Assembly: GCA_030141605.1 (NCBI GenBank)
Contig: JAQGDQ010000298.1
Span: 197,001 to 261,000, forward strand
DNA from: Tubiluchus corallicola
Lineage: Eukaryota > Priapulida > Priapulimorpha > Priapulimorphida > Tubiluchidae
Length of the DNA stretch: 64,000 bases
Direction of reading: 5' to 3'
Made by a program: the position numbers and the translations under genes. Shown piece by piece: positions 63,627 through 64,000 of this stretch. The notes below the pieces were generated by a model, which did not search any database, was not told the DNA's origin, and was given only the letters and a program-made list of their open reading frames with translations. Position 1 is the stretch's first letter, and each line of letters opens with the position of its first letter.

Positions 63627-64000
63627 GTAAGCAAAACCTGTTCACAAACTAAACAGCAAAAAACAGTTAAGTTATTGTCATTGCATTTGTTCATACACGT
63701 ACTTACGATTATGGCAAATCGGCAATAAACAAAAATATTTTTTTAAATATTTTCTAAGAATTTTTTTATGCGAATCTGTCCTTAACTCAGAGGAGAGTAA
63801 CTTTTTCATAACTTCCGGCAGAGGAATGGCAGAGACTGGGCACAGTGTATGTTGAATAAAAAGTTAAGTAACGCCAGTCTCAGAAGACAAAAGGGTGGAA
63901 AGTCTTTGTCTATCATGCTAGACATGCTAGAAATCTTAACGAAAAAATCGGGTCTCTATTGTCCTTGACCCTTTGTCCAAAGGTCATCGTTCAGTGTTCT

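Overview
This is an AT-rich, intron-rich animal nuclear DNA window. It has no operons. Exons of roughly 40 to 220 bp are separated by kilobase introns with ordinary GT/AG junctions, and most of the sequence is microsatellite, minisatellite and transposon debris. The extracellular and lysosomal gene families, together with degenerate TTAGGG-type repeats, suggest an invertebrate metazoan, but I cannot name the species. Nearly all of the long open frames (GA, TTA, GATA and GGAT tracts) are repeat artefacts. I rebuilt the real genes exon by exon from splice sites, and every exon-exon phase agrees.

Three genes are present. (1) Positions 795-21149, minus strand: a prosaposin-like precursor. It has a signal peptide, one saposin-A-type domain and five saposin-B domains in 15 exons (559 codons in view); its 3' end was not found and may lie left of the window. 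(2) Positions 24939-53551, minus strand: a complete testican (SPOCK)-like proteoglycan in 11 exons (466 aa). In order it has a signal peptide, an acidic N-terminus, a testican N-terminal Cys motif, a Kazal/follistatin domain, an EF-hand pair (SPARC-type EC domain), a thyroglobulin type-1 domain and an acidic tail with Ser-Gly. (3) From 55243, plus strand, leaving the window on the right: the 5' half of a matrix metalloproteinase with a signal peptide, propeptide, PRCG cysteine switch, RKKR furin site and the start of the catalytic domain. The zinc-binding helix exon lies outside. The testican and metalloproteinase genes are head to head, about 1.7 kb apart.

Mobile elements and repeats by region. 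Prosaposin introns hold three or four non-autonomous DNA transposons (pogo/Tigger-like, hAT-like) and two minisatellites whose units carry CACGTG E-boxes. The 21-25 kb intergenic region has a decayed LINE reverse transcriptase. Testican introns hold a structurally complete non-autonomous LTR retrotransposon (26444-28663), several foldback elements, LINE 3' fragments, telomere-like repeat cores, 37-bp and 32-bp minisatellites and long GA tracts. Metalloproteinase introns hold a compound GGAT/GATA/GACA tract, LINE fragments, 26-, 82- and about 100-bp tandem arrays and an old copy of the same LTR. No CRISPR, rRNA or convincing tRNA gene was seen.
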